Notes: a model not told the origin generated them from the sequence alone. 58,900 nucleotides of DNA from CAZAPG01 sp964486935 (GCA_964486935.1 CAZAPG010000050.1:1-58900); one strand, 5' to 3'; shown: positions 14,969-24,145, counted from the first letter of the stretch. Translations and numbers: made by a program.

Positions 14969-14972
14969 AATT

Positions 14973-16673
14973 ATGGATGGCTCAAGGTACCGAATTTATA
15001 CAATTATGGCCATTATGAGCGCGGCTGGATTGGTTTTAGTTGGCCAACTGGTGCGCTGGCAGGTAATAGAGCATTACCGTTTTGCCGCCTGGGCCGAAGC
15101 CGAGCACCAGGATGAACTGGTGATTCCGGCCCGGCGCGGAGAAGTGAGAGACCGCGCCGGATACCTGCTGGCCGCAGATATGGTAGAGTACGACTTGTCT
15201 GCCAGCCCCAAAATTATCAGCAACCCCCAGGCCACCGCCGACCGGTTACACCGCCTGCTTGACATGCCGCGTGATGAAATTTTGCAAAAACTCACCAGTA
15301 CCAAACCCTGGGTTCCCATTGCCAACAGCATCCCCCAATCCGCCGCCGAAACCATCACCTCCTGGGATTTGGTCGGGTTGCAACTTGAGCCTCGCACCCG
15401 CCGCGTCTACCCCGAAGGTGATTTGGGCGCGCATCTAGTTGGTTTTGTTAACAGTAACGGCGATGGTTTTTACGGCGTCGAAGGCTACTACAATAACATG
15501 CTCAAGGGCAAACCGGGCTTGCAGGCCGGCGAGCGCAGCCCCTTTGGTGAATTGATTCCCTTGGGGGCCAGCCATTTTATTCCACCCACCAGCGGCGCCA
15601 CGCTGTACTTAACCGTTGATCGAGCCATTCAGCACGTTATCGAGCGAGAACTGGAAAATGCCGTTATTCAATACGGCGCGCAGAGTGGCTCGGTGGTGGT
15701 GTTAAACCCCAGAACCGGCGCAATTTTGGGAATGGCCGGCTACCCCAGTTACGACCCCAACCGCTACAGCGCCAGCAGCGAGCACCTCTTCTCCAACCCG
15801 GCGGTTAGCGAGCAATACGAACCCGGCTCAGTTTTTAAAATTATTACCATGGCCGCCGGCCTGGATGCCGGCGCAGTAGGTCCCTACGGCACTATTTACG
15901 ATGCCGGTTACATTGAAGTTGGCGGGCGCATTATTTACAACTGGGACCGCCAGGGGCACGGCACCGTTGATATGACCGACGTGCTGGCCAAGAGCCTGAA
16001 CGTTGGGGTGGCTCAGGTAGCGGTAACGCTGGGTAAAGACCGCTTCTACACCTACCTCAAACGCTTTGGCTTTGGCAACCTGACCGAGATTGACGTGGAA
16101 AACGAAGGCCCCGGCACCTTAAAAACCCCCAAAGACGCCACCTGGCACGCCAGCGATTTGGGGACCAACTCATTTGGGCAGGGGATTGCCGTTACGCCCC
16201 TGCAAATAGCCTCGGCGGTGGCGGCCGTAGCCAACGATGGCCTGCTGATGAAACCCTACATTGTTGAGCGCATTGTTGACGCCGAGCGCAGCGTAGAGGT
16301 AAAACCCACCGTGGTCCGCCGCGCCATCTCAGAAGAAACAGCGCACACCCTGACCGGCATGCTGGTCGAGGCGCTCATGCGGGCCGACTCGCAGGCGCTG
16401 GTGCCGGGGTACAAAGTGGCCGGCAAAACCGGCACGGCCCAAATTCCCGTACCCGGCGGATATCACCCCACGCTCACGCTGGCCTCGTTTGCCGGCTACC
16501 TGCCCGCCGACGACCCGCAACTGCTGGTGCTGGTCATCATCGACCGGCCCGTTACCTCAAAATGGGGCAGCCAGACCGCCGCGCCAACCTTTACCCGCAT
16601 CGCCGAGCAGCTTGTCGTCATGCTCGATATTCCACCCGACGATGTGCGCCTGGCAATGAGCAGTCAACAATGA
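14973..16673 (+). CDS. ftsI: Peptidoglycan D,D-transpeptidase FtsI (PBP3-type)
   Basis: 566 aa class B penicillin-binding protein that crosslinks septal peptidoglycan with FtsW. One N-terminal membrane helix (about 8-28), the dimerisation-domain motif RRGEVRDRAGYLLA, then the transpeptidase: S286-V-F-K289 nucleophile tetrad, S341-L-N343, and K485-T-G487 in GYKVAGKTGTAQIP. All three catalytic motifs are intact. No PASTA repeats. No good Shine-Dalgarno is visible because the spacer is occupied by a heptad hairpin. Its stop codon TGA is the first triplet of the next heptad repeat. Confidence 0.96.
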   Translation: MDGSRYRIYTIMAIMSAAGLVLVGQLVRWQVIEHYRFAAWAEAEHQDELVIPARRGEVRDRAGYLLAADMVEYDLSASPKIISNPQATADRLHRLLDMPRDEILQKLTSTKPWVPIANSIPQSAAETITSWDLVGLQLEPRTRRVYPEGDLGAHLVGFVNSNGDGFYGVEGYYNNMLKGKPGLQAGERSPFGELIPLGASHFIPPTSGATLYLTVDRAIQHVIERELENAVIQYGAQSGSVVVLNPRTGAILGMAGYPSYDPNRYSASSEHLFSNPAVSEQYEPGSVFKIITMAAGLDAGAVGPYGTIYDAGYIEVGGRIIYNWDRQGHGTVDMTDVLAKSLNVGVAQVAVTLGKDRFYTYLKRFGFGNLTEIDVENEGPGTLKTPKDATWHASDLGTNSFGQGIAVTPLQIASAVAAVANDGLLMKPYIVERIVDAERSVEVKPTVVRRAISEETAHTLTGMLVEALMRADSQALVPGYKVAGKTGTAQIPVPGGYHPTLTLASFAGYLPADDPQLLVLVIIDRPVTSKWGSQTAAPTFTRIAEQLVVMLDIPPDDVRLAMSSQQ

Positions 16674-16726
16674 ATAATGAATAATGAGCAACTGCCATTT
16701 GCTAATTGTTAATTGATAACTGAACC
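16674..16726. repeat. Heptad-phased repeat between ftsI and murF
   Basis: From 16671 the sequence can be read as TGAATAA, TGAATAA, TGAGCAA, CTGCCAT, TTGCTAA, TTGTTAA, TTGATAA, CTGAACC. There is a short hairpin GCAA/TTGC around CTGCCAT. The first heptad contains the ftsI stop, and the murF TTG start follows directly. Bases 16700-16710 are complementary to part of the gmd/rmd spacer repeat. Confidence 0.7.
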
Positions 16727-18217
16727 TTGAGTAACTTAACTTTGGCCGATATCATCGAGGGCCTTACCGGCAACAGAATAGAGTCGCCCACTGCCATTAC
16801 CAGCGTGGTCATCAACTCGCGCGAGGCCGAAGCCGGCGCGCTGTTTGTGGCCCTGCCCGGCGAAAATACCGATGGCCATCAATTTGTTCAACAGGCATTT
16901 GACCGGGGCGCTGTGGCCGCCATTACCCATCAACCGGTAGCCTCCGCCGGGCAAACCATTATTGCCGGCCAAACCAGCCCGGCTCAGGTTGTGTCGGCCT
17001 TAAGCAACCTGCCCGTGTGCATTCAGGTGCAGGAGTCGCTCCAGGGGTTGCAGCAGTTAGCCGGCTTTTGGCGCAGCAAGTTTTCGCCCAGAATTATCGG
17101 CATTACCGGCAGCGTGGGCAAAAGCACCACCAAAGAACTGGTCTGGGCGGTACTCTCGACCCGCTTTAACACCCTCAAAAACGAGGGCAACCTTAACAAC
17201 GAAATCGGCCTGCCGTTGACGCTGCTAAAGCTCAAGGCCAACCACCAGTATGTGGTACTGGAAATGGGCATGTACGACCTGGGCGAAATTACCCTACTGT
17301 GCAACATTGCCCGGCCCCAGGTAGGGGTCATTACCAATGTAGAGCCGGTGCATCTGGAGCGGTTGGGCACCATCGAGCGCATTGCCCAGGCCAAAACAGA
17401 ACTGGTTGAAGCCCTGCCCGAAGCCGCTCTCAAATTTGAGCCGGCAACCGGCGGTATCGCCATTTTGAACAATGATGACCCGCTGGTACAGCCCATGGCC
17501 CACAAAACCAAAGCGCGGGTATTTACCTACGGCCTCTCCAAAGAAGCCGACCTGTGGGTTAGCGACGTGTCCAGCGCCGGGTTGGAAGGCATCCGTTTTG
17601 TATTTCACTACCAGGGCGAATCTATCCACGCCCGTATTCCGCTGCTGGGCCGGCACAGCGTTCACACCGCTTTGCGGGCCGCGCTGGTGGGGCTGGTAGA
17701 GGGGCTGGATTGGGAAGAAATTATCGCCGGGCTGCAATCGCTGCCCAGTTCCGCGCAGTTGCGGCTGGTGGCGGTGGCCGGCCCCAACAACTCAACCCTG
17801 CTGGATGACACCTACAACGCCAGCCCGGCCTCAACCATTGCCGCTCTCAATTTGCTGGATGACCTGTCGGCCACCCGAAAAATTGCAGTGCTGGGCGACA
17901 TGATGGAGTTAGGCAGCTTTGAAGAAGAGGGACACCGCAAGGTAGGCTGCCGCGCCGCCGATGTGGTGGATTTATTGATTGTGATTGGGCGGCGGGCCAA
18001 ATTTATTGCCCAAGAGGCCGAAGCCTGCGGGCTGGAAGCTTCGCAAATTTTAGAGATGACCGGCAACCAGGCCGCCATTGATTACCTGCGCCAACATCTG
18101 GCGCCGGGCAATATTGCCCTGATTAAGGGGTCAAACTCGCAAAAAATGGCCGAGATTGTTTCGGCCCTGATGGTCAAAAACAACGGGTCAGCTAAACGCA
18201 AGGATAATCGGGCGTAA
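16727..18217 (+). CDS. murF: UDP-MurNAc-tripeptide:D-Ala-D-Ala ligase MurF
   Basis: 496 aa ATP-dependent ligase adding D-Ala-D-Ala to the UDP-MurNAc-tripeptide. N-terminal LTLADIIEGLTG and VVINSREAEAGALFVALPGE (MurF N-domain), P-loop GITGSVGKSTTKE, LEMGMYDLGEI, then LDDTYNASPAS and VLGDMMELG. The only start giving the conserved N-terminus is TTG 16727, which lies 3 bp after an in-frame stop and has no clear Shine-Dalgarno, so initiation may be weak. murE is absent from this cluster and must lie elsewhere. Confidence 0.95.
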   Translation: MSNLTLADIIEGLTGNRIESPTAITSVVINSREAEAGALFVALPGENTDGHQFVQQAFDRGAVAAITHQPVASAGQTIIAGQTSPAQVVSALSNLPVCIQVQESLQGLQQLAGFWRSKFSPRIIGITGSVGKSTTKELVWAVLSTRFNTLKNEGNLNNEIGLPLTLLKLKANHQYVVLEMGMYDLGEITLLCNIARPQVGVITNVEPVHLERLGTIERIAQAKTELVEALPEAALKFEPATGGIAILNNDDPLVQPMAHKTKARVFTYGLSKEADLWVSDVSSAGLEGIRFVFHYQGESIHARIPLLGRHSVHTALRAALVGLVEGLDWEEIIAGLQSLPSSAQLRLVAVAGPNNSTLLDDTYNASPASTIAALNLLDDLSATRKIAVLGDMMELGSFEEEGHRKVGCRAADVVDLLIVIGRRAKFIAQEAEACGLEASQILEMTGNQAAIDYLRQHLAPGNIALIKGSNSQKMAEIVSALMVKNNGSAKRKDNRA

Positions 18218-18250
18218 TGTGCCCCAATCTGGCAAAGAGGCAGTCAGTAA

Positions 18251-19228
18251 ATGTCATATTCACTCACCTTAGGCACTATCTCGTTTTTGCTGGCTGTTAT
18301 TTGGGGGCGACCATTGATTAATCTGTTGAAACATTGGAACATTGGCAAAGGCATCAGGATAGAAGGCCCCAGTACCCACCAGGTAAAAACCGGCACCCCC
18401 ACCATGGGCGGCCTGATGATTTTGGTTCCGGTGCTGGTGATTACGGGCATTTTGAACATTGCCAACCTGCTGGATTTTTACCTGATTGGGCAATCTATTT
18501 TGGTGCCGATGGGCGTGATGGTTGCCTTTGGCACGCTGGGCGCGGTTGATGATTTGATGGGCGTTAAGGTAATTACTACCGGCTTGCTGGGTCGATACAA
18601 ACTGCTGTGGCAAATAGTTTTTGCCCTGGCCACCGCCCTGTTTTTGCACTTTGCCCTGGATTTACGCAGCGTGGCGCTGCCGGGTGTGGCCGAAAAAATT
18701 GATATTGGCCTGTGGTACATTCCCATTGCCATGTTCATTATTGTTGGCACCTCTAACGCCGTCAACCTGACCGACGGGCTGGATGGACTGGCGGGCAGCA
18801 TTGCCGCCGTTGCCTTTACCGCTTATGGAGTGATTGCCTTTTTGCAGGGGCAAATCTGGCTGGTGGCCTTTGTGTTTACGGTGGTGGGGGCGTTGCTGGC
18901 TTTTTTGTGGTACAACGCCCACCCCGCCGAACTGTTTATGGGCGATACCGGCTCGCTGGCGGTGGGGGCTACCCTGGCTGTGGTGGCTTTAATGACCGGT
19001 CAATGGTTGTTGCTGCCGGTAGCAGGTTTTGTGTTTGTGGCCGAGGCTGCCTCGGTAATTTTACAAGTAGCGTATTTTAAAGTAACAGGAGGTAAGCGCC
19101 TATTCAAGATGAGTCCACTACATCATCATTTTGAACTGCTTGGCTGGTCTGAAACGCATGTGACGCAGCGTTTCTGGCTGATTGGAATTCTATCGGCCAT
19201 GCTGGGCATTGCTCTGGCCCTGATTTAG
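18251..19228 (+). CDS. mraY: Phospho-MurNAc-pentapeptide translocase MraY
   Basis: 325 aa polytopic (about ten helices) enzyme transferring phospho-MurNAc-pentapeptide to undecaprenyl phosphate, forming lipid I. Motifs: GTPTMGGLMIL, the Asp pair in VDDLMGVKV, NLTDGLDGLAG, the third catalytic Asp in FMGDTGSLAVGA, and the C-terminal HHHFELLGWSE. All catalytic residues are present. It follows murF by 33 bp and is full length. Confidence 0.97.
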   Translation: MSYSLTLGTISFLLAVIWGRPLINLLKHWNIGKGIRIEGPSTHQVKTGTPTMGGLMILVPVLVITGILNIANLLDFYLIGQSILVPMGVMVAFGTLGAVDDLMGVKVITTGLLGRYKLLWQIVFALATALFLHFALDLRSVALPGVAEKIDIGLWYIPIAMFIIVGTSNAVNLTDGLDGLAGSIAAVAFTAYGVIAFLQGQIWLVAFVFTVVGALLAFLWYNAHPAELFMGDTGSLAVGATLAVVALMTGQWLLLPVAGFVFVAEAASVILQVAYFKVTGGKRLFKMSPLHHHFELLGWSETHVTQRFWLIGILSAMLGIALALI

Positions 19229-19294
19229 AGCCACTACCCAACAAATATAACCCTAAAAAATTCATTCAATCCAAAAAGGGAGGATTATATAAAA

Positions 19295-19576
19295 ATGGCA
19301 CAGGTTCAAACCCATTCATCAGTTAGAGTTTATCCAGAGTTGGTAAAAACATCTAAAATGACAGAACAGGAAGCAACCTATTTTGCCGCGCTGGAACTGG
19401 TGGCCCGCATCGACGAAGATTTAACGCGGGGCATTCGGCACTATCGCACCAAGGCCGGCGTGCTGTTGACTACCCTCGACGAGGTGGTTAGGGCTATTCT
19501 TGACGACAATCTGCTTTTATCCGAGGAACAAGAAGCCGGTATAGTTTGGGTAACACCCCAAGAGCTGGCTGCCTAG
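19295..19576 (+). CDS. Small hypothetical protein in the dcw cluster
   Basis: 93 aa, not recognised. It has a Shine-Dalgarno GGGAGG 11-12 bp before the ATG. The sequence is soluble, mostly helical by composition, with ELVARIDEDLTRGIRHYRTKAG and a C-terminal SEEQEAGIVWVTPQELAA; no membrane segment, Cys pair or known motif. It lies between mraY and murD on the same strand and so is probably co-transcribed with them. The spacing to murD (126 bp) is unusually long and shows no other element. Confidence 0.7.
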   Translation: MAQVQTHSSVRVYPELVKTSKMTEQEATYFAALELVARIDEDLTRGIRHYRTKAGVLLTTLDEVVRAILDDNLLLSEEQEAGIVWVTPQELAA

Positions 19577-19702
19577 CAATAGCGCTCCGTTGAACCCGTC
19601 TTGATGGCTGCCCTGTGCTTTTGCTTAATATCAATAATAAAGGTAAGCTGCGCGCCAAAGCAGGGTTAAAAGAGTAGCTATTGGTTACCGGAAAATAAAA
19701 CT

Positions 19703-21169
19703 ATGGCCGATGTCAATATGTTATCGGGCTTGCGGATAGTTGTGGTTGGCCTGGGACAAGAAGGTCGGGCGCTGGTTGACTATTTAATTGGGCACGGGTT
19801 AACCGTTACCGCCACCGATATCCAAACCGCAGAACAGTTAGGCGCTGCCGCGGCAGATTTGGAGCGGGCCGGGGTGTCGTTGGTACTGGGTGAGCATCCG
19901 GCAACGCTGCTGGACGAAACCGACTTGCTGTTTGTTAGCCCCGGCGTGCCGCTGGAGATTCCCTTTTTGCAGCAGGCCCGGGCCAGAAAACTTCCACTCA
20001 GCACCGAAAGCCGGCTCTTTTGCCATCTCTGCCCGGCGCAAATTGTGGCCATTACCGGCTCAAGCGGTAAAACCACCACCACCACGCTGGTCAGCAAAAT
20101 TTTAGAGGCCGATGGCAAAAAAACGTGGCTGGGGGGCAATATTGGCCGGCCACTCATCTCGGTGGTAGACCAGATACAGCCTGATGATAAGGTGGTTATG
20201 GAGTTAAGCAGCTTTCAGTTGGAGTATTTTCACGCCAGCCTCAACCAGGGGGTCAACCTGAAGGCTTTGCCATCTGCCGACCCGCAACAATTGGCCCAAC
20301 TGTTAGCTAGCTGGAGTCCGCCCATTGCCGCCATGCTCAACATTACGCCCAATCACCTGGACCGCCACCCCTCGATGAAGCATTACGTTAAAGCCAAGCG
20401 GGCTATCATCGACTACCAGCAGGGCGACCGGGTGTTGATTATGAACCTGGATAACGATATGACCCGCACCATTGGCAGCCAGTTTGGTTCGCATGTGCGC
20501 TGGTTCAGCACCGAGGCTCACATGCCAGGCGGAGCGGGCCTGGTTAAAGACACGCTGGTTTTGTTTGACTGGGATAACAAGCCGCAAACTTTAACCAGCA
20601 AAAGCCAGATTAAACTGCGCGGATTGCACAACCTGAGCAATATTCTGGCCGCCTGTTTAATCAGCCGGGAGGCCGGCGCTTCTGTAGCAGCCATGCGCGA
20701 GGTCATCACCTCATTTGCCGGCGTGGAACACCGGCTGGAGTTTGTGCGAGAACTAAACGGAGTTTCTTATTTTAACGATAGCATTTCCACCAGCCCGGAA
20801 CGGCTGATTGCCGCCCTGCACTCATTCAGAGAGCCGATAGTGCTGCTGGCCGGAGGTCGAGATAAACATTTACCCTGGGAAGAGGCGGCCCGGCTGATTC
20901 TGCATAAAGCACGCACCCTTATTCTGTTTGGCGAAGCCGCCGGGCTAATTGCCGACGCGATTGAGCGCGCCAAAAGAGACATTCCGGCCGCTACCGTTAC
21001 CCTGCATCGCTGCGCCGATTTGGCCCAAGCCGTGCAGCAAGCCGGCCAGATAGCCAAACCCGGCGATGTGGTGTTACTATCGCCCGGCTGCGCCAGTTAC
21101 GACGCCTTCCGCAACTACATGGAGCGGGGCCGAACTTTCAAAGAACTGGTCAGACAGTTGGGAGAGTGA
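19703..21169 (+). CDS. murD: UDP-MurNAc-L-alanine:D-glutamate ligase MurD
   Basis: 488 aa. N-terminal Rossmann-like start (GLRIVVVGLGQEGRALVDYL), LLFVSPGVPLE, P-loop AITGSSGKTTTTTLV, ELSSFQLEYF, NITPNHLDRH, the C-terminal FNDSISTSPERLIAAL and LLAGGRDKHLPWE. All are MurD hallmarks, and the enzyme adds D-Glu to UDP-MurNAc-L-Ala. Oddity: about 36 residues separate QLEY from LNIT, against roughly a dozen in E. coli MurD, so there is an insertion of about 25 residues at the interdomain edge of the ATP domain. Confidence 0.96.
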   Translation: MADVNMLSGLRIVVVGLGQEGRALVDYLIGHGLTVTATDIQTAEQLGAAAADLERAGVSLVLGEHPATLLDETDLLFVSPGVPLEIPFLQQARARKLPLSTESRLFCHLCPAQIVAITGSSGKTTTTTLVSKILEADGKKTWLGGNIGRPLISVVDQIQPDDKVVMELSSFQLEYFHASLNQGVNLKALPSADPQQLAQLLASWSPPIAAMLNITPNHLDRHPSMKHYVKAKRAIIDYQQGDRVLIMNLDNDMTRTIGSQFGSHVRWFSTEAHMPGGAGLVKDTLVLFDWDNKPQTLTSKSQIKLRGLHNLSNILAACLISREAGASVAAMREVITSFAGVEHRLEFVRELNGVSYFNDSISTSPERLIAALHSFREPIVLLAGGRDKHLPWEEAARLILHKARTLILFGEAAGLIADAIERAKRDIPAATVTLHRCADLAQAVQQAGQIAKPGDVVLLSPGCASYDAFRNYMERGRTFKELVRQLGE

Positions 21170-21189
21170 GTTTTGGGTTTCAGTGTCGT

Positions 21190-21219
21190 TTGTTAATTTC
21201 TAATTCTTAATTGCTAATC
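21190..21219. repeat. Heptad-phased repeat upstream of ftsW
   Basis: TGTTAAT, TTCTAAT, TCTTAAT, TGCTAAT: four heptamers directly before the ftsW ATG (21222). Bases 21193-21214 are an exact 22-nt reverse complement of 11637-11658. No Shine-Dalgarno is present in front of ftsW. Confidence 0.7.
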
Positions 21220-21221
21220 TT

Positions 21222-22436
21222 ATGAGTCAAGCAAAATCTGACGAGCAGCACAAATTTGATTATTTACTGGTGATTGCTACCGCAGCGTTGCTGATTGTGG
21301 GGCTGATGATGATTTACAGCGCCACATTTGCGTTGGGGTATCAACTGCATGGACAGGCTACCTACTACTTTATCCGGCAACTGTTGTGGATGGGCCTGGG
21401 CACGCTGGGGCTGGTTATTTTTGCTCACATTGAATACCATACCTGGCGGCGCTTTTCTATCCCTATTATGGCCGTAACCATGCTGCTGTTGGCCCTGGTG
21501 CTGATTATTGGCGATGTACGCTTTGGCGGCCAACGCTGGCTGTTTAACGGCTCTATTCAACCCTCGGAGTTTAGCAAGCTGGCTATTGTTATTTACATTG
21601 CCGATTGGCTGTCATCCAAAGGCGAGCAAATTCGGAGGGTTAGTTACGGACTCATCCCCTTTGCCATTTTGTTGGGGATTATTACCGGCCTGATTGTGCT
21701 TCAACAAGATTTGAGCACGGCTATTTTAATTGGGGCTACCTCGCTGGCCATGTTTTTTATTGCCGGAGGCAACCTGTGGCAAATTCTGGTAAGCTGCATT
21801 TTGGGCGGCGGCACGCTCTTTATTTTAATTACCCGCTCATCCTATCGCCTGGCCCGGATTACCGCCTTTTTAGACCCGCTCAATAGCGACCCGCTGGGCG
21901 ATAGCTACCAGATTCGCCAAATATTAATTGCGCTGGGGTCGGGTGGGCTAACCGGCCTGGGCCTGGGGGCCAGCCGTCAAAAATTTGGTTACATCCCCGC
22001 CTCGCACACCGACGGTATCTTTGCCATTTTGGGCGAAGAGTTGGGTTTAATTGGCGGGTTGCTGGTTATTGGGCTGTTTGCCTTTTTGGCCTATCGCGGC
22101 TTTCGCATTGCTTTGGCCGCCCCCGACTCATTTGGTACGGTGCTGGCCAGCGGAATTACGTGCAGCCTTATTTTTCAGGCCATTGTGAACATTGGGGTGG
22201 TTACGGCCACCCTGCCCTTTACCGGCGTGCCGCTGCCACTCATTAGCTTTGGCGGCTCATCGCTGGTGGTCAGCATGGCCGGTATTGGGCTGCTGCTGGC
22301 AGTTTCCCGCCGAACCATGCCTGTCAGCCGGGAAGAGAAAGAGGAGAGTCGTGAGGTTAATCATATCCGGCGGCGGAACCGGGGGGCACGTCTATCCGGC
22401 GCTAGCCGCCGTTCACGGCCTAAACCGGCTGCTTGA
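21222..22436 (+). CDS. ftsW: Septal peptidoglycan polymerase FtsW (SEDS)
   Basis: 404 aa with about ten helices. SEDS glycosyltransferase polymerising lipid II with FtsI. Motifs: IYSATFAL near residue 30, the large-loop region YRLARITAFLDPLNSDPLGDSYQIRQ (read here as YRLARITAFLDP and GDSYQIRQILIAL), IPASHTDGIFAILGEELG with the catalytic-region acidic residues, and TGVPLPLISFGGSSL. The basic C-terminal tail (RRRNRGARLSGASRRSR) is encoded by the 86 bp that overlap murG in another frame. Confidence 0.96.
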   Translation: MSQAKSDEQHKFDYLLVIATAALLIVGLMMIYSATFALGYQLHGQATYYFIRQLLWMGLGTLGLVIFAHIEYHTWRRFSIPIMAVTMLLLALVLIIGDVRFGGQRWLFNGSIQPSEFSKLAIVIYIADWLSSKGEQIRRVSYGLIPFAILLGIITGLIVLQQDLSTAILIGATSLAMFFIAGGNLWQILVSCILGGGTLFILITRSSYRLARITAFLDPLNSDPLGDSYQIRQILIALGSGGLTGLGLGASRQKFGYIPASHTDGIFAILGEELGLIGGLLVIGLFAFLAYRGFRIALAAPDSFGTVLASGITCSLIFQAIVNIGVVTATLPFTGVPLPLISFGGSSLVVSMAGIGLLLAVSRRTMPVSREEKEESREVNHIRRRNRGARLSGASRRSRPKPAA

Positions 22437-23466
22437 CTCGCCCCCTGAAATTCTGTGGGTAGGCAGCATCGGCGGGATGGAAGAGGCCCTGGTACAACGG
22501 GCCGGATTAACAATTAAACTTATCTCGGTGGGCGGGTTGCGCGGCAAAAACCCGCTCACGGCCCTTAAAAATTTATGGGCGCTGGGGCAGGGCTACCGGC
22601 AAAGCCGGCAAATTATCAAACAGTTTCAGCCCGATGCCCTGTTTGTAACCGGCGGCTACGTTTGCGTGCCGGTAACGCTGGCCGCCTGGCGAGCCAACGC
22701 GCCCATTCTCATCTATCTGCCGGATATTGAGCCGGGTCTGGCCATTAAATTTTTGGCCCGCTTTGCCAACCGGGTGGCCGTAACCACCCCGGAAACGCAA
22801 AAATATTTTGCGCCCGGCCTGACAGTTGTGACCGGCTATCCGGTGCGGCCAGAGTTGCAGGTCAACCGCACCCGTGAAGTTAAGCTGGCTGCCCGGCAAC
22901 AATTGGGTTTAAGCGACCCCCTGCCGGTGCTGCTGGTTTTTGGCGGCAGCCGGGGGGCGCGCAGCATCAACCGCGCCGTGGCGAGTCAAATTGAAAGTTA
23001 CCTGGCCGTTTGTCAGGTAGCGCATATTACCGGCCAGCTCGATGCCGATTGGGTGCGGAGCCGCCGGGCCAACTTGCCGCCGGAGCTTCAGCGCCGCTAT
23101 CACGTGTCGGCCTACCTGCACGAGGACATGGTCAACGCCCTGCTGGCCGCCGATTTGGTTATTTCCAGGGCCGGCGCCAGCACCCTGGGCGAGTATCCGG
23201 CCATCGGCTTGCCGGCTATTTTGGCGCCGTACCCTCACGCGGGTACGCACCAGGCCTTGAATGCGGATTATCTGGTTAAACACGGCGCGGCCATTAGCCT
23301 TAACGATGCCGATTTGAGCCGAGATTTAAAGGATACAGCAATTAGTTTGATAACCAACCACGAAAAGTTGCAGGCAATGGGGCAAGCCGGCCAGCGGCTG
23401 GCTAACCCCCAGGCTGCGGTTCAACTGGCTCAAGCGATTCTGGAGGTTAAGTCCTATGGAAATTAA
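22351..23466 (+). CDS. murG: UDP-GlcNAc:lipid I N-acetylglucosaminyltransferase MurG
   Basis: 371 aa GT28 enzyme making lipid II on the inner leaflet. The true start is GTG 22351 with GAGGAG 4-9 bp upstream, giving VRLIISGGGTGGHVYPALA; the open frame reaches back to 22192 only inside ftsW. Other motifs: VGGLRGKNPL, TGGYVCVPV, LLVFGGSRGARSINRAV, the donor site region ISRAGASTLGEYPAIGLPAI and HQALNADYL. It overlaps ftsW by 86 bp and the next gene by 11 bp, indicating strong translational coupling. Confidence 0.96.
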   Translation: MRLIISGGGTGGHVYPALAAVHGLNRLLDSPPEILWVGSIGGMEEALVQRAGLTIKLISVGGLRGKNPLTALKNLWALGQGYRQSRQIIKQFQPDALFVTGGYVCVPVTLAAWRANAPILIYLPDIEPGLAIKFLARFANRVAVTTPETQKYFAPGLTVVTGYPVRPELQVNRTREVKLAARQQLGLSDPLPVLLVFGGSRGARSINRAVASQIESYLAVCQVAHITGQLDADWVRSRRANLPPELQRRYHVSAYLHEDMVNALLAADLVISRAGASTLGEYPAIGLPAILAPYPHAGTHQALNADYLVKHGAAISLNDADLSRDLKDTAISLITNHEKLQAMGQAGQRLANPQAAVQLAQAILEVKSYGN

Positions 23467-24145
23467 CTGGACAATGTTGACATATTTTGTGATTGGCCTG
23501 TTTGCCCTGACCGGCTTCTTTAAAGGCTGGTGGAAAGAGGCGGTTACAACTGTGGTGTTAACAGTTTTAGTGTTTTTACTATATAACCCTGCCATCGCCG
23601 ACACCCTTGTAACAACCATCAACGAGCTGCTTGGTACGGTTTGGGGGTTGCTGCGGTTAAGCAACCCTGTGCTGTTTGACCCCGGCGACGCGACCACCTG
23701 GTTGATTATTATGGTGGTGTTGATTATGGTGGCCGTGCTACTAAGCCGAACCATGCTGCCCGGCGGGGTTAAAAAATCCGGCTCGGTTTATCAGGTCAGA
23801 CCTACCGGCAGCGTTCTGGGTGGACTATTGGGGGGAGTGAATGGTTTCTTGATTATCAACCTGATTCGAGAATACCTGGATGGCCGCAACCTGCCCGGCG
23901 GTCGCCCGGCGGTAGAAGTTGCTTCGGCAGGTGGGGGGCCGGCCGGTACGGCTTCTTCGGGTTTGGTTATCAAAGCGGTCGAGGTGCCCGCCTTTACTAT
24001 TCTGGATAGCTTTATTCCGTGGATTATTATTGGCCTGGGAATTTTTGTGTTTATCGCGCTCTTAAGAAGCCGGGTTGGCCTGCACAGCAAAAATGGCTAC
24101 CGGCGAATTGAGTACAAAGAACCTTATGGATATAGAAAGGTGTAA
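23456..24145 (+). CDS. CvpA-like membrane protein, copy 1
   Basis: 229 aa with about four membrane helices. It starts MEINWTMLTYFVIGLFALTG and carries GWWKEAVTTVVL, the CvpA-type first-loop pattern, then a second helix pair and the conserved ILDSFIPWIIIG helix. The C-terminus (NGYRRIEYKEPYGYRKV) is basic and aromatic. It overlaps murG by 11 bp and is followed by a paralogue with the same landmarks in the same order. CvpA-family proteins are envelope proteins linked to colicin V production and bile tolerance; the role here is unknown, but the tight coupling to murG suggests cell-wall work. Confidence 0.75.
   Translation: MEINWTMLTYFVIGLFALTGFFKGWWKEAVTTVVLTVLVFLLYNPAIADTLVTTINELLGTVWGLLRLSNPVLFDPGDATTWLIIMVVLIMVAVLLSRTMLPGGVKKSGSVYQVRPTGSVLGGLLGGVNGFLIINLIREYLDGRNLPGGRPAVEVASAGGGPAGTASSGLVIKAVEVPAFTILDSFIPWIIIGLGIFVFIALLRSRVGLHSKNGYRRIEYKEPYGYRKV

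Noticed and set aside
22192..22350. Upstream extension of murG
   Set aside because: It lies inside ftsW; the GTG at 22351 has GAGGAG and gives the canonical MurG N-terminus.
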